Positions 31,225 to 39,667 are shown, counted from the stretch's first letter. The stretch: DNA of 64,000 nt from Nonomuraea coxensis DSM 45129 (GCF_019397265.1 NZ_CP068985.1:3018501-3082500); one strand, 5' to 3'. Program-made: numbers and translations. The notes: a model not told the origin generated them from the sequence alone.

Positions 31225-31356
31225 TCAGCAGCAGTAGATCTCCTGGGCGGAACTGATGGAAGACGTGTCGGCACTCGCGGCCGTAACATTGCTTCCAATG
31301 GTGACCACGACCGTGATCGCGGTCACCAGGGCGGACAGGGCAATGCGCATACGCAT
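31225..31356 (-). CDS. 43-residue secreted peptide precursor ending in EIYCC
   Basis: A short gene found by reading the minus strand opposite the XRE-TPR gene. The ATG at 31356 has GGGAG six bases upstream, a good ribosome binding site. The product has a basic start (MRMR), a hydrophobic core of about 17 residues, and a signal-peptidase site after AASA; the predicted mature part is DTSSISSAQEIYCC, 14 residues ending in two cysteines, then TGA at 31225. Its start is 58 bp from the divergent regulator gene. I infer a secreted signal or a very small effector sensed by that regulator. I do not recognise the family. Confidence 0.7.
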   Translation of the reverse strand: MRMRIALSALVTAITVVVTIGSNVTAASADTSSISSAQEIYCC

Positions 31357-31373
31357 GGGGGTTCTCCCTCGCC

Positions 31374-31393
31374 TATGTAGTTGCTCGGACATA
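31374..31393. promoter_or_regulatory. Inverted repeat TATGT-N10-ACATA in peptide/regulator gap
   Basis: TATGT (31374-31378) and ACATA (31389-31393) form a perfect 5-bp inverted repeat with a 10-bp spacer (15 bp, about 1.5 turns, centre to centre), in the middle of the 58-bp divergent region. Its location would let one bound dimer control both genes. It is AT-rich compared with its surroundings and probably overlaps the -10 elements. The operator role is inferred. Confidence 0.45.
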
Positions 31394-31414
31394 TCTTCTC
31401 AGGGAGCGACGACT

Positions 31415-32698
31415 GTGACCACATCTGACCTAGTCGGACTCCGCATTAAGACGGTTAGGCGACAACGCGGCCTGTCACAGGCACAGTTGGCGCATCCCGA
31501 GTTGTCGGACAGTTACGTCTCGTTGATCGAGAGTGGAAAGCGTACCCCGACCCCTGCCGTCTTGGAGCTGCTGGCCCAGAAACTCGACTGCTCGCTGTCC
31601 TATCTGATCAACGGCGTGACCGCCGAGCAGATGGAGGACATCGAGCTCGCCCTCGGGTACGCGCGCCTGGCGCTCGAGAACGGCGAGGTCACCGAGGCCC
31701 GCAACCGCTTCGCGGAGCTGCTGGCCAACAACAACCTGACAGGGCTCACCTCGCTGCGTCAAGAGGCGGAGTTCGGCCTGGCGCTCGCCACGGAGGCCTG
31801 CGGCGACCTCGCCGAGGCCACCGCCATCCTGCTCCGGCTGCAGGAGAGCGAGCTTCCCGCCGACCGGCGCATCGAGGTCGCGATGGTGCTCTGCCGCGTC
31901 TACCGGGAGAGCGAGCAGCTCACCAAGGCGGTCGAGGTGGGCGAGCGGATGCTGCTCGGCAGCACCCGCCAGCCCTGGGCCGACGGGCTGGTCGAGCTGG
32001 GCGCCACGCTGCTGGCCGCCTACATCGAGCGCGGCGACCTGCTGCGCGCCCGCCAGTTCGCGGCCGAGCTGCTCAACGCCGCCGACGCGCTCGGCACGCC
32101 GCGCGCGATCGTCGCCGCCAACTGGAACGCCTCCAGCGTCGCCTACCTCACCGGCCACCTGGAGGAGGCGCTGTCCCTCGCCGAGCGGGCCCTCGCGGTG
32201 CAGCTGGAGAACGGCAACCCGCGCAACGTCGCCCGCATGCGGGTGTCGTTCCTGCGCAAGCGGCTCACGGCCCGGCCCGCGGAGGCGGCGGCCGTGCGCG
32301 ACGCGCTGCGCGCCGCGCTCGACGAGTTCGAGCAGACCTCGACGAGCACCTTCGACCGCTGCCACCTCAACCTCGACCTGGCCATGGCCGAATACCTGTG
32401 CGGCGACTACGACGAGGCCGTCGAGCACGCCAAGCTGGGCAGGAACCTGCTGCCGGAGTTCGGGCACGCGCTCGGTGCCGAGGCGGGCCTGCTGCTCGGC
32501 CGGGTCTACGGCGCGGTCGGCCGCACGGAGGAGGCCGCCGAGCACGTCGCGTCCGTGCGCGACTGGCTCACGCCGCTGCCCGACTCCCGCCGCTCCGCCT
32601 CCACCTGGTACGCCACCGCGGCCACCATGGAGGAGCTGGGCGACACGGAGGGCGCGGTGGAGGCCTACCAGCGGGCGCTCGCCTGCGTGGGGCTGTAG
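31415..32698 (+). CDS. XRE-family regulator with TPR-like sensor domain
   Basis: A 427-residue protein. Residues 6-62 are an XRE helix-turn-helix (IKTVRRQRGLSQAQLAHPELSDSYVSLIESGKRTPTP...LLAQKLDCSLSYL). From about residue 75 to the end it is all-helical with repeated 34-40 residue units (for example ALGYARLALENGEVTEARNRFAELL and ATMEELGDTEGAVEAYQRALACV), that is, TPR-like. HTH plus C-terminal TPR is the architecture of RRNPP peptide-sensing regulators, though many actinobacterial XRE-TPR proteins have no assigned ligand. The GTG at 31415 has AGGGAG eight bases upstream. The divergent secreted-peptide gene makes peptide sensing a reasonable hypothesis. Confidence 0.85.
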   Translation: MTTSDLVGLRIKTVRRQRGLSQAQLAHPELSDSYVSLIESGKRTPTPAVLELLAQKLDCSLSYLINGVTAEQMEDIELALGYARLALENGEVTEARNRFAELLANNNLTGLTSLRQEAEFGLALATEACGDLAEATAILLRLQESELPADRRIEVAMVLCRVYRESEQLTKAVEVGERMLLGSTRQPWADGLVELGATLLAAYIERGDLLRARQFAAELLNAADALGTPRAIVAANWNASSVAYLTGHLEEALSLAERALAVQLENGNPRNVARMRVSFLRKRLTARPAEAAAVRDALRAALDEFEQTSTSTFDRCHLNLDLAMAEYLCGDYDEAVEHAKLGRNLLPEFGHALGAEAGLLLGRVYGAVGRTEEAAEHVASVRDWLTPLPDSRRSASTWYATAATMEELGDTEGAVEAYQRALACVGL

Positions 32699-32741
32699 GG
32701 GGGTCCGGACCGGGCAGTGGCGTCGGTAGCCTGGGGGTGCC

Positions 32742-33353
32742 ATGAAGAAATCCCCGTTCGCGGCCCTCACCGCGATACTCGCCGCCCTGCTCGCGTCCGG
32801 ACTGCTCGTGGCCGGCACGGCCGGCCCCGCGCTGGCGCACGACTCGCTGAAGAGCAGCTCCCCGGCCAAGGGAGCCGAGGTCGAGTCCCTCGACGAGGTC
32901 CGGCTGGAGTTCACCGCCCGGGTGCGCATGCCGTTCGTCGTGCTGCGCGGGCCCGACGGCGCCCAATACCAGGCCGGCGAGCCGGAGCAGGAGGGCGCGG
33001 TGGTCCGGCAGGCGGTCAAGTCGCCGCTGCCCGGCGGCAAGTACACCCTCGCCTACCGCGTCGTGTCCTCCGACGGCCATCCGATCGAGGGCGAGATCCC
33101 GTTCACGGTCAAGGCCCCCGCCGAGGAGACCCCGACGGCGAGCGCCGAGCCCTCGTCGCCGGCCGCCCAGCCGGCCGCGCCGGTCCCGTCCGAGGCGGCG
33201 CCCGCGTCGTCGGCCGCCACCGATCCGTCCGCCACACCGGCGGCGGCCGAGGACGGCGGCCCGTCGTTCCCCGTCTGGCTGATCATCGTGATCGGCGCCC
33301 TCGTCGGCATCGGCATCGGCTTCCTGTTCAGCGCGCGGAAGAGCAAGCCATGA
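32742..33353 (+). CDS. copC: CopC-domain copper-binding secreted protein
   Basis: A 203-residue protein: signal peptide ending at LAHD, then a CopC beta-barrel (HDSLKSSSPAKGAEVESLDEVRLEFTARV ... YTLAYRVVSSDGHPIEGEIPFTV). The N-terminal His after cleavage and the His in SSDGHP are the Cu(II) ligands of the family. A Pro/Ala/Ser linker of about 60 residues and a C-terminal TM helix (VWLIIVIGALVGIGIGFLF) with a positively charged end follow. The stop overlaps the CopD-CtaG start (ATGA), so the two form a copper-handling operon, possibly supplying cytochrome oxidase. Confidence 0.93.
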   Translation: MKKSPFAALTAILAALLASGLLVAGTAGPALAHDSLKSSSPAKGAEVESLDEVRLEFTARVRMPFVVLRGPDGAQYQAGEPEQEGAVVRQAVKSPLPGGKYTLAYRVVSSDGHPIEGEIPFTVKAPAEETPTASAEPSSPAAQPAAPVPSEAAPASSAATDPSATPAAAEDGGPSFPVWLIIVIGALVGIGIGFLFSARKSKP

Positions 33354-35323
33354 GCAGGGCGGCGCGGCTCGGCCTCGCGGGCGTGGCGGTCGCGGTCGCC
33401 GCCCTCGCCCTCGGCATGATCGCCGGCGGCACGGCCTTCCCCAGGATCATCCCCGGCCTGCCCGACGCCGGCGCGGTGGTCCGATGGGGCCTGCCGATCT
33501 CCAAGATGCTCATGGACGTCGCCGGCCTGCTCACCGTGGGCCTGCTGCTCATGGCCACCGCGCTGCTGCCCAGCGACAAGGGCATGCTCGGCGCCCCCGC
33601 GCTCGAATACGTCAAGGCCGCCTCCTGGGCGGCGCTGACCTGGGCCGGCGCGGCGTTCCTCGCCATCGTCCTCGGCGCCGCCGAGTCCATCGGCCGCACC
33701 CTGCCGCAGGTGCTCGACGGCGTCCTGCTCAGCAGCTACGCCACCCAGACCACGCAGGGCGTCGCGCTCACCCTCGTCGTGCTGTTCGCCGTGGCCATCG
33801 CGCTGTTCTCGCGCGGCGCGATCACCGCGGGCGCCTCGGCGGGGCTGCTGGTGCTCGCCCTCGTCACGATGCTGCCGCCGCCGCTGACCGGCCACACCTC
33901 CTCCTCGCCCAACCACGACCTGGCCACCACGTCGGTCGCGCTGCACCTGCTGGCGCTCGCCCTGTGGGTGGGCGGCCTGGTCGTCCTGGCCGGTCACGCC
34001 CTGCGCCGCGAGCCGCAGCTCGACCTGGCCGCCGCCCGCTTCTCCCGGATGGCGCTCTGGTGCTACGCCGGGGTCGGGCTGTCCGGCGTGTTCGCGCTGA
34101 TCGCCCGGCTGGGCGCGCTCTCCGACCTGTGGACCGACGAGTACGGCCTGCTCGCCGTCGCCAAGATCGTCGCGTTCGTGCTGCTCGGCTACGTCGGCTA
34201 CTGGCACCGCCAGCGCACGCTCGCCCAGCTCCGGGCCGGCGAGCCCGGGGCCTTCGCCCGGCTGGCCGGCGGCGAGACGCTGCTCATGCTCGCCACCGTC
34301 GGCCTGGCCGTCGCGCTGTCGCGCACCCCGCCGCCCGACTACAGCATCCCCGCCGACCGCGCTTACGACCTGCTCGGCTTCCCGCTCCCGCCGGAGCTCA
34401 CGCTCGGCAGGGTCTTCACCCTGTGGTGGCTCGACCTGTTCTTCGCCCTGGTCGCCGCCGCGCTCGCCGGGCTCTACGCGGCCGGCGTCGTACGCCTGCG
34501 CCGCCGCGGCGACGCCTGGCCCTGGGGCCGCACCGTCTCCTGGTTCGCCGGGGTGGCGCTGCTGGTGTTCGTCACCCAGAGCGGCCTGGCCCGCTACGCC
34601 AAGGTCATGTTCGACGTGCACATGATCGAGCACATGACGCTGTCCATGGTCGTGCCCATCTTCCTCGTCCTCGGCGGGCCGGTCACGCTCGCGCTGCGCG
34701 CGCTCAAGCCCGCCGCCAGGAAGGGCGACCGGGGGCCGCGCGAGTGGATCACCACGATCCTGCACAGCCGCTACACCAAGGTCGTCACACATCCGGTCGT
34801 CGCCACGGTCATCTTCGTCGCCTCGACGTACGCGCTGTACTTCACGCCGCTGTTCGAGTCGGCCATGACCGAGCACCTCGGTCACATCTGGATGACCGTG
34901 CACTTCCTCGTCAGCGGATGCCTGTTCTTCTGGGTGATCATCGGCGTCGATCCCGGCCCCAACCGGCTTCCGCACGTCGGCCGGCTGCTCATGCTCTTCG
35001 TCACGATGCCGTTCCACGCCTTCTTCGGCATCGCGCTGATGATGACCGGCTCCGTCATCGCCTCCGGCTGGTACGACCAGCTCGGCCGCACCTGGGGCGA
35101 CACCCTGCTCCAGACCCAGCAGGACGGCGGCGCCATCGCCTGGGGCTTCGGCGAGATCCCGACGCTGATCGTGCTGCTGGCCATCGCCTTCCAGTGGTAC
35201 CGCGACGACGACCGGCAGGCCCGCCGCTCCGACCGGCGCGCGGACCGGGGCGCGAGCGACCCCGAACTCGACTCCTACAACGCCTACCTCGCCCGCCTCA
35301 ACAGGGCCGACCGGGGCGAGTAG
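33350..35323 (+). CDS. CopD-CtaG fusion membrane protein
   Basis: A 657-residue polytopic protein. The N-terminal half is a CopD domain (SPNHDLATTSVALHLLALALWVGGLVVLAGH, ARFSRMALWCYAGVGLSG), a copper importer in resistance systems. The C-terminal half is the CtaG/caa3 oxidase assembly domain (MFDVHMIEHMTLSMVVPIFLVLGGPVTLALRAL, HFLVSGCLFFWVIIGVDPGP, PFHAFFGIALMM). Such fusions are common in actinobacteria. The start ATG overlaps the CopC stop by 4 bp. Together they probably capture and import copper for cytochrome oxidase assembly; a link to resistance is also possible. Confidence 0.92.
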   Translation: MSRAARLGLAGVAVAVAALALGMIAGGTAFPRIIPGLPDAGAVVRWGLPISKMLMDVAGLLTVGLLLMATALLPSDKGMLGAPALEYVKAASWAALTWAGAAFLAIVLGAAESIGRTLPQVLDGVLLSSYATQTTQGVALTLVVLFAVAIALFSRGAITAGASAGLLVLALVTMLPPPLTGHTSSSPNHDLATTSVALHLLALALWVGGLVVLAGHALRREPQLDLAAARFSRMALWCYAGVGLSGVFALIARLGALSDLWTDEYGLLAVAKIVAFVLLGYVGYWHRQRTLAQLRAGEPGAFARLAGGETLLMLATVGLAVALSRTPPPDYSIPADRAYDLLGFPLPPELTLGRVFTLWWLDLFFALVAAALAGLYAAGVVRLRRRGDAWPWGRTVSWFAGVALLVFVTQSGLARYAKVMFDVHMIEHMTLSMVVPIFLVLGGPVTLALRALKPAARKGDRGPREWITTILHSRYTKVVTHPVVATVIFVASTYALYFTPLFESAMTEHLGHIWMTVHFLVSGCLFFWVIIGVDPGPNRLPHVGRLLMLFVTMPFHAFFGIALMMTGSVIASGWYDQLGRTWGDTLLQTQQDGGAIAWGFGEIPTLIVLLAIAFQWYRDDDRQARRSDRRADRGASDPELDSYNAYLARLNRADRGE

Positions 35324-35502
35324 CCGATCGGCCACGGCCTCCTATCTTCGGTTACAAGTCTCTGGACCGCCAGGTAGCCTTTCTCGCAGGGGAGAGGGGC
35401 ATAACCCCGTCAGCCAGCGGCGCGCAGCCTTGAGGGGGGACGCGCGACCGGGTGGATCGCCGGAGTGGGGACCGGCGTGGGGTGCCGAGGAAGGCGAAAC
35501 CA

Positions 35503-35955
35503 GTGAAAGAGACGCGGATGCGCGGGGGGCAAAGCCTGGCTGAGGCGCTCGAGAGCTACCTCGCCGAGTGGGGGGAGCGGTCGGGGATCGCCGTGGAGAC
35601 CTGGGCCCTGCCGGCCGGCGACGTTCCCGCGAGCGTGTCCGCCGGGGTCATGACCGCCATGCGCGAGGCCCTCGACAACGTCGAGCGGCACAGCGGCGCC
35701 CGGACCGTCTCGATCGCCGTCACGGCGGGGAGCGGCGGCGTGCGGGTCACGGTGAGCGACGACGGCCACGGCTTCCCCGCCACCGGCTCTGCCACCGGCC
35801 CTGTCACCGGCTCTGCCACTGGGCAGGCCGTCGGCGGCGGCCACGGCATCGCCCGCATGCGGGCGGCGTTCGCCGAGGTCGGCGGCAGCCTGTCGGTCAA
35901 CAGCGTGCCGGGCGAGGGCACCACGGTCACCGGAGTGGTGCCCAGACGCCCGTGA
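35503..35955 (+). CDS. Stand-alone histidine kinase-type ATPase domain protein
   Basis: A 150-residue protein consisting essentially of a HATPase_c domain of the NarX/LiaS type: N-box MREALDNVERHSGA, G1 box VSDDGHGF, G2 box GGGHGIARMRAAFAEVGG, and SVPGEGTTVTGVVPRR at the end. The HisKA_3 dimerisation helix with its phospho-acceptor His and any membrane region are absent. A repeated Thr/Gly insert (TGSATGPVTGSATG) sits between G1 and G2. The GTG at 35503 is preceded by GAGGAAGG at a spacing of 8, so this looks like a genuine start rather than a truncation. No response regulator adjoins it. Confidence 0.75.
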   Translation: MKETRMRGGQSLAEALESYLAEWGERSGIAVETWALPAGDVPASVSAGVMTAMREALDNVERHSGARTVSIAVTAGSGGVRVTVSDDGHGFPATGSATGPVTGSATGQAVGGGHGIARMRAAFAEVGGSLSVNSVPGEGTTVTGVVPRRP

Positions 35956-35964
35956 CGGGGCCCC

Positions 35965-36813
35965 TCAGGGCAGGGTGAGGATCTCGCTGCCGGTCTCGGT
36001 GACCAGGATCGTGTGCTCGAACTGCGCCGTGCGCTTGCGGTCGGCGGTGACGGCCGTCCACTTGTCGGGCCAGATCTCGTATTCGATGGTGCCGAGCGTG
36101 AGCATCGGCTCGATGGTGAACGTCATGCCGGGCACCAGTTCCACCCGCAGCGACGGGTCGTCGTAGTGCGGCACCATGAGGCCGGAGTGGAAGGTCTCGC
36201 CGATGCCGTGGCCGGTGAAGTCGCGCACCACGCCGTAGCCGAACCTCTTGGCGTACGCCTCGATGACGCGGCCCACGACGTTGAGCTGGCGGCCGGGGGC
36301 GACGGCCCTGATGGCCCGCATCATGGCCTCCCGGGTGCGCTCGACCAGCAGCCGCGACTCCTCGTCGACCTCGCCCACCAGGAACGTCGCGTCGGTGTCG
36401 CCGTGGACGCCGCCGATGTAGGCGGTGATGTCGACGTTGACGATGTCGCCGTCGCGCAGCACCGTGTCGTCGGGGATGCCGTGGCAGATGACCTCGTTGA
36501 TCGAGGTGCACAGCGACTTCGGGTAGCCCTTGTAGCCGAGCGTGCTGGGGTAGGCGCCGTGGTCGAGGAGGAACTCGTGGCCGACGACGTCGAGCTCGTC
36601 GGTGGTGACGCCCGGCCTGACGTGCCTGCCGACCTCTTCGAGGGCCTGCGCGGCGATCCGGCCCGCCACCCGCATGCGCTCGATCATCTCGGGGCTCTTC
36701 ACGTCGGACTCGCCGGTCTTGGGGCGCTTCTTACCGACGTACTCCGGCCGCTCGATGTGGGCGGGGACCTTTCGCATGGGCGAAACTCGCCCGGGCTGGA
36801 GCAGTGTCGTCAT
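35965..36813 (-). CDS. map: Type I methionine aminopeptidase
   Basis: A 282-residue MetAP, removing N-terminal Met from nascent proteins. The metal ligands are visible: Asp in [19 protein letters not shown] (two Asp), His in [14 protein letters not shown], Glu in FTIEPML and Glu in QFEHTI. An N-terminal extension of about 40 residues ([23 protein letters not shown]) is typical of the actinobacterial MapB/MetAP1c form. The gene is divergent from a small conserved ORF (36846), a neighbourhood I have seen repeatedly in actinomycetes. Confidence 0.95.
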   Translation of the reverse strand: MTTLLQPGRVSPMRKVPAHIERPEYVGKKRPKTGESDVKSPEMIERMRVAGRIAAQALEEVGRHVRPGVTTDELDVVGHEFLLDHGAYPSTLGYKGYPKSLCTSINEVICHGIPDDTVLRDGDIVNVDITAYIGGVHGDTDATFLVGEVDEESRLLVERTREAMMRAIRAVAPGRQLNVVGRVIEAYAKRFGYGVVRDFTGHGIGETFHSGLMVPHYDDPSLRVELVPGMTFTIEPMLTLGTIEYEIWPDKWTAVTADRKRTAQFEHTILVTETGSEILTLP

Positions 36814-36845
36814 GAACTATGAGTCTACGGGGCAGAATTGACCTC

Positions 36846-37022
36846 GTGAGCGAAGGCCAGTGGTGGTTCTGTCTCAAGCACATGCGGGTCGAGCCCGACC
36901 AAGGCTGCCCCAACAAGGACCGGATGGGTCCCTACGCCTCGGAGGAGGAGGCGGCCGGGGCGCTGCAACGCGCCGCCGACCGCAACAAGGCGTGGGACGA
37001 GGCGGAGCAGGACGACGACTGA
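36846..37022 (+). CDS. Small conserved actinobacterial protein next to map
   Basis: A 58-residue acidic protein: QWWFCLKHMRVEPDQGCPNKDRMGPYASEEEAAGALQRAADRNKAWDEAEQDDD after the start, which I split here as WFCLKH, VEPDQGCPNKDRMGPY and RNKAWDEAEQ blocks. The CLKH...GC pattern (Cys, His, Cys) could bind a metal, but a fourth ligand is not evident. The GTG at 36846 is used; an ATG nine codons upstream is possible. It is divergent from map across 32 bp. Short homologues occur in the same place in related genomes, as far as I remember; the function is unknown. Confidence 0.7.
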   Translation: MSEGQWWFCLKHMRVEPDQGCPNKDRMGPYASEEEAAGALQRAADRNKAWDEAEQDDD

Positions 37023-37034
37023 TCCGCGGAGCGG

Positions 37035-37679
37035 TCACAGCACCGCGTAGGCCCGTACGGGAAAGGTCCCCATGCCCGCGATCATGGGGGGCGCGGCGTG
37101 CAGGCGGAAACCCTCCTCGGGCAGGGCCGCCAGGTTCGTCAGGTGCTCCACCAGCGGGATCCCCGCCGCCAGCAGGATCGTGTGCGCGGGGCGTTCGCCG
37201 TGCGGCGGGGTGTCGTCGATGTTGAGCGAGTCGATCCCGACCAGCGCCGCGCCCTGCTCGGCCAGCCAGGCGGCCGACTCCGGCGCCAGGTAGGGGTGGC
37301 CGCCGACGTAGGCGTCGGTGCCGAAGTGGCGGTCCCAGCCGGTGTGCACGAGCACGGCCTTGCCGCGTACGTCGAGGCCGCGGTCCACGGTCACCGCGCG
37401 GCCCGGCCCCTCGGCCCGCACCACCAGGCCGGGCAGGTCGGCGAGCCGGTCCAGCGGCGTCCCCGCGAGGTCCGGGCCGTCGGGGTAGCGGTGGAAGGGC
37501 GTGTCCACGTACGTGCCGGTGTTGGCGGCGAGGGTGATCGTGGCGATGTGGAACTCGGTGCCGGGGGCGTACAGCGTGCGCGAGTCCTCCCTGCTCAGGT
37601 GCACGCCCAGCCGCGGGGCCGGGATGCCGGGGTAGGTCACCAGGCCGTCGTGGACGCGGTGGCTGAGCTCGACGATCAT
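37035..37679 (-). CDS. Cyclase/kynurenine formamidase-family protein
   Basis: A 214-residue member of the cyclase family (KynB-like arylformamidases and polyketide-cyclase-like hydrolases): IVELSHRVHDGLVTYPG at the start, VLVHTGWDRHFG, HPYLAPESAAWLAEQGAALVGIDSLNID and HTILLAAGIPLVEHLTNL. The metal-binding HTGTHxDAPxH block reads NTGTYVDTPFH here, so two of the His ligands are Asn and Tyr while Asp and the last His remain. This may be a subfamily with altered metal site. The ATG overlaps the stop of the upstream small membrane protein gene (ATGA). The LysR gene lies beyond that gene, divergent. Confidence 0.82.
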   Translation of the reverse strand: MIVELSHRVHDGLVTYPGIPAPRLGVHLSREDSRTLYAPGTEFHIATITLAANTGTYVDTPFHRYPDGPDLAGTPLDRLADLPGLVVRAEGPGRAVTVDRGLDVRGKAVLVHTGWDRHFGTDAYVGGHPYLAPESAAWLAEQGAALVGIDSLNIDDTPPHGERPAHTILLAAGIPLVEHLTNLAALPEEGFRLHAAPPMIAGMGTFPVRAYAVL

Positions 37680-37927
37680 CTGGTGGCTCCGACCTTGGCG
37701 AGCTTGACGAGGGCGAGCACGCCGATGGCGGCCCAGACGAGGTTGAGCCCGGCCGACGGCCAGGCGGCGCTCCAGGCGCTGTTGACCATGAGCCCGACCG
37801 AGCCGAAGAGGTTCATGAGCTGGTAGGTCAGCCCGTCGCCGTGGATGCGCCCGGACGAGACGAGGGCGTAGGCCGCGAGCAGGACGGCCGCGCCCGCCCA
37901 GCCGACGACCGCGAGGAGGAGATCCAT
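37676..37927 (-). CDS. CBU_0592-type small membrane protein
   Basis: An 83-residue protein with three hydrophobic helices: LLLAVVGWAGAAVLLAAYALVS, LTYQLMNLFGSVGLMVNSAW and AGLNLVWAAIGVLALVKLA. The YxLxxxGxxxxxxxxYxxMNLxGSxxL pattern matches the CBU_0592 membrane family, whose function is unknown. It is co-transcribed with the cyclase gene, overlapping by 4 bp, and is divergent from the LysR gene across 72 bp. Confidence 0.8.
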   Translation of the reverse strand: MDLLLAVVGWAGAAVLLAAYALVSSGRIHGDGLTYQLMNLFGSVGLMVNSAWSAAWPSAGLNLVWAAIGVLALVKLAKVGATR

Positions 37928-37999
37928 GGGCCGATTGTCCCGGCGGTGTGCGGTAAAGCACAAATAAAGAAATCTGAAGTTCCCCGTAAGCTGGGCTGC

Positions 38000-38953
38000 A
38001 TGGACATCGACCCCCGGCGGCTGCGGGTCCTGCACGAGGTCGCCCGCCGCGGCGGCGTCATGCGGGCCGCCGAGGCGCTCCACCTGACCCCCTCCGCGGT
38101 CTCCCAACAGCTCGCCCAGCTCGAACGCGAGGTCGGGCTGGCCCTCATCGACCGCTCCCAGCGCAGCGTGTCGCTCACCCCCGCCGGGCGGGTGCTGGCC
38201 GGCTACGCCGAGCGGGTGGAGGAGGAGCTGCTGGAGGCCCGGCGCGAGCTCACCCGCTTCACCGAGCGGCTGGCCGGGCCGGTGCGCATCGCGGCGTTCC
38301 CCACCTTCATCAAGCACATGCTGGTGCCCGCCCTGCGCGCGCTGGCCGAACGCCACCCGAAGATCGTCCCGACCATCCACGAGATCTACGGCCAGCCCGC
38401 GCTGCGGGAACTGCGGCTCGGCGCGGTCGACGTGGTCATCACCGAGCAGGACATGGGGTTGCCCGCGCTGACCCAGCCGTCGCTGAGCACGCGCCTGCTC
38501 TACGTCGACGAATACCGCATCGTGCTGCCGCCCGGCCTGCCCGACCCGCCCCGCACGGTCGCCGACCTGGCCCGCCTGCCGTGGGTGGCCGGCGAGCCGA
38601 ACCAGGCGTGCGGGCAGGCGCTGGAACGGCTGGCGGGGCTGCACGGGTTCGAGCCGAGGAAGGTGCACGTCATCACCGAGTTCGGGCCGACGCTGGCGCT
38701 GGTGGCGGCGGGGCACGGGGTGGCGATCGTGCCCGCGCTGGCGCTGCTGGACGTCCCCGAGGGCGAGGTCCGGGTGAGCGAGCTGCGGGACGTGGGGGCG
38801 CGCCGGCTGGACGCCGTCACGCGGGTGAGCCGGACCCGGTCGGGCGAGCCCGACCCGGTGCAGGCGGTGGTGATCGCCGCGATCGAGGACGCCACGGCGG
38901 CCCTCCAGGCCCTCTTGAGCGGACGTCTCCGCACCCCGTCCGACCCCGGCTGA
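38000..38953 (+). CDS. LysR-family transcriptional regulator
   Basis: A 317-residue LysR regulator. The N-terminal winged HTH is DPRRLRVLHEVARRGGVMRAAEALHLTPSAVSQQLAQLEREVG, followed by a linker helix and the co-inducer domain (GPVRIAAFPTFIKHMLVPALRALAERHP, VAAGHGVAIVPALALLD). ATG start. It is divergent from the small membrane protein/cyclase pair, so those two genes are the likely targets by the usual LysR arrangement. The short convergent palindrome GACGGCGCCGTC follows its stop (about 38960-38971), reaching the end of the next gene. Confidence 0.92.
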   Translation: MDIDPRRLRVLHEVARRGGVMRAAEALHLTPSAVSQQLAQLEREVGLALIDRSQRSVSLTPAGRVLAGYAERVEEELLEARRELTRFTERLAGPVRIAAFPTFIKHMLVPALRALAERHPKIVPTIHEIYGQPALRELRLGAVDVVITEQDMGLPALTQPSLSTRLLYVDEYRIVLPPGLPDPPRTVADLARLPWVAGEPNQACGQALERLAGLHGFEPRKVHVITEFGPTLALVAAGHGVAIVPALALLDVPEGEVRVSELRDVGARRLDAVTRVSRTRSGEPDPVQAVVIAAIEDATAALQALLSGRLRTPSDPG

Positions 38954-38969
38954 CGCCCGGACGGCGCCG

Positions 38970-39548
38970 TCAGTCGGGCAGCTGGGGGCCGCTGACCCGC
39001 TCCAGGAGGCGGGCCAGCCGGCCGCGGAGGCCGAGGCGCTGCTCGACCTCGCCGGCCGCCGCGCTGACCAGGTGCTGCGCGCCGTCGAAGGTGACCAGCC
39101 CGTCGCGCGGCACCTCCAGCGCGTCGTGCGCGAGCCCCGCGAGCTCCCGGTCGCCGCCCTCGATGGCGAGGATGGTGGCACCGGTCCTGCGGGCGTCGTC
39201 CACCCGCTCCAGGAGCGGCACCGGCGCCCGCTGCTCGGTCAGCACGAACAACGTCTCCCCGCGCGCCGCCCGCTCCAGCCGGTCGAGGCCGACGCGCAGG
39301 TGGGCGGGGGCGTCGGCGGGTGGCGCCCAGCGCACCAGCGTGGGCGTGAGCTGCGGCAGCCCGGAGAAGCGCGCCTCGTCGGCGAGGTGGGCGGTCAGGT
39401 GCCAGGGCTCGTCCTCGGGGGTGCCGACCAGCAGCAGCCCGCCGGGGGAGCGGGTGGCGCGCAGGGCCTGCCCGAGGTCACGGGCGCGGTCGAGCCAGCT
39501 CGTACGGGCCAGGAGTTCGCGCAGGAGTGCCACCGATCCCGAGTCCAT
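38970..39548 (-). CDS. Conserved actinobacterial protein, possibly SIS-like
   Basis: A 192-residue cytoplasmic protein that I do not firmly recognise. The segment ARRTGATILAIEGGDRELAGLAHDALEVPRDG resembles the ATVIAITxxxxSxLAxxAD strand-helix pattern of SIS (sugar isomerase) domains, and GLVTFDGAQHLVSAAAG resembles their following helix. There is no clear phosphosugar Ser loop. It stands alone between convergent LysR and a divergent F420-NADP oxidoreductase gene, with 119 bp between the starts. Confidence 0.6.
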   Translation of the reverse strand: MDSGSVALLRELLARTSWLDRARDLGQALRATRSPGGLLLVGTPEDEPWHLTAHLADEARFSGLPQLTPTLVRWAPPADAPAHLRVGLDRLERAARGETLFVLTEQRAPVPLLERVDDARRTGATILAIEGGDRELAGLAHDALEVPRDGLVTFDGAQHLVSAAAGEVEQRLGLRGRLARLLERVSGPQLPD

Positions 39549-39667
39549 GCGTCCATGGTGCCGGACGGTCCCGTACGGGGGAGCTGTTTCGGAAGTGATG
39601 GTTTGACACCCTGTGCGCTCCGGCGGTCAGCCAGCCCCTCGCGCGCACCGCGCGGAGGGCGGCTGGC

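Noticed and set aside
31225..31356. Lanthipeptide or lasso peptide precursor
   Set aside because: The small peptide has two C-terminal cysteines, but no LanM/LanB/LanC-like or lasso cyclase gene is nearby, and the N-terminus is a classic signal peptide rather than a leader.
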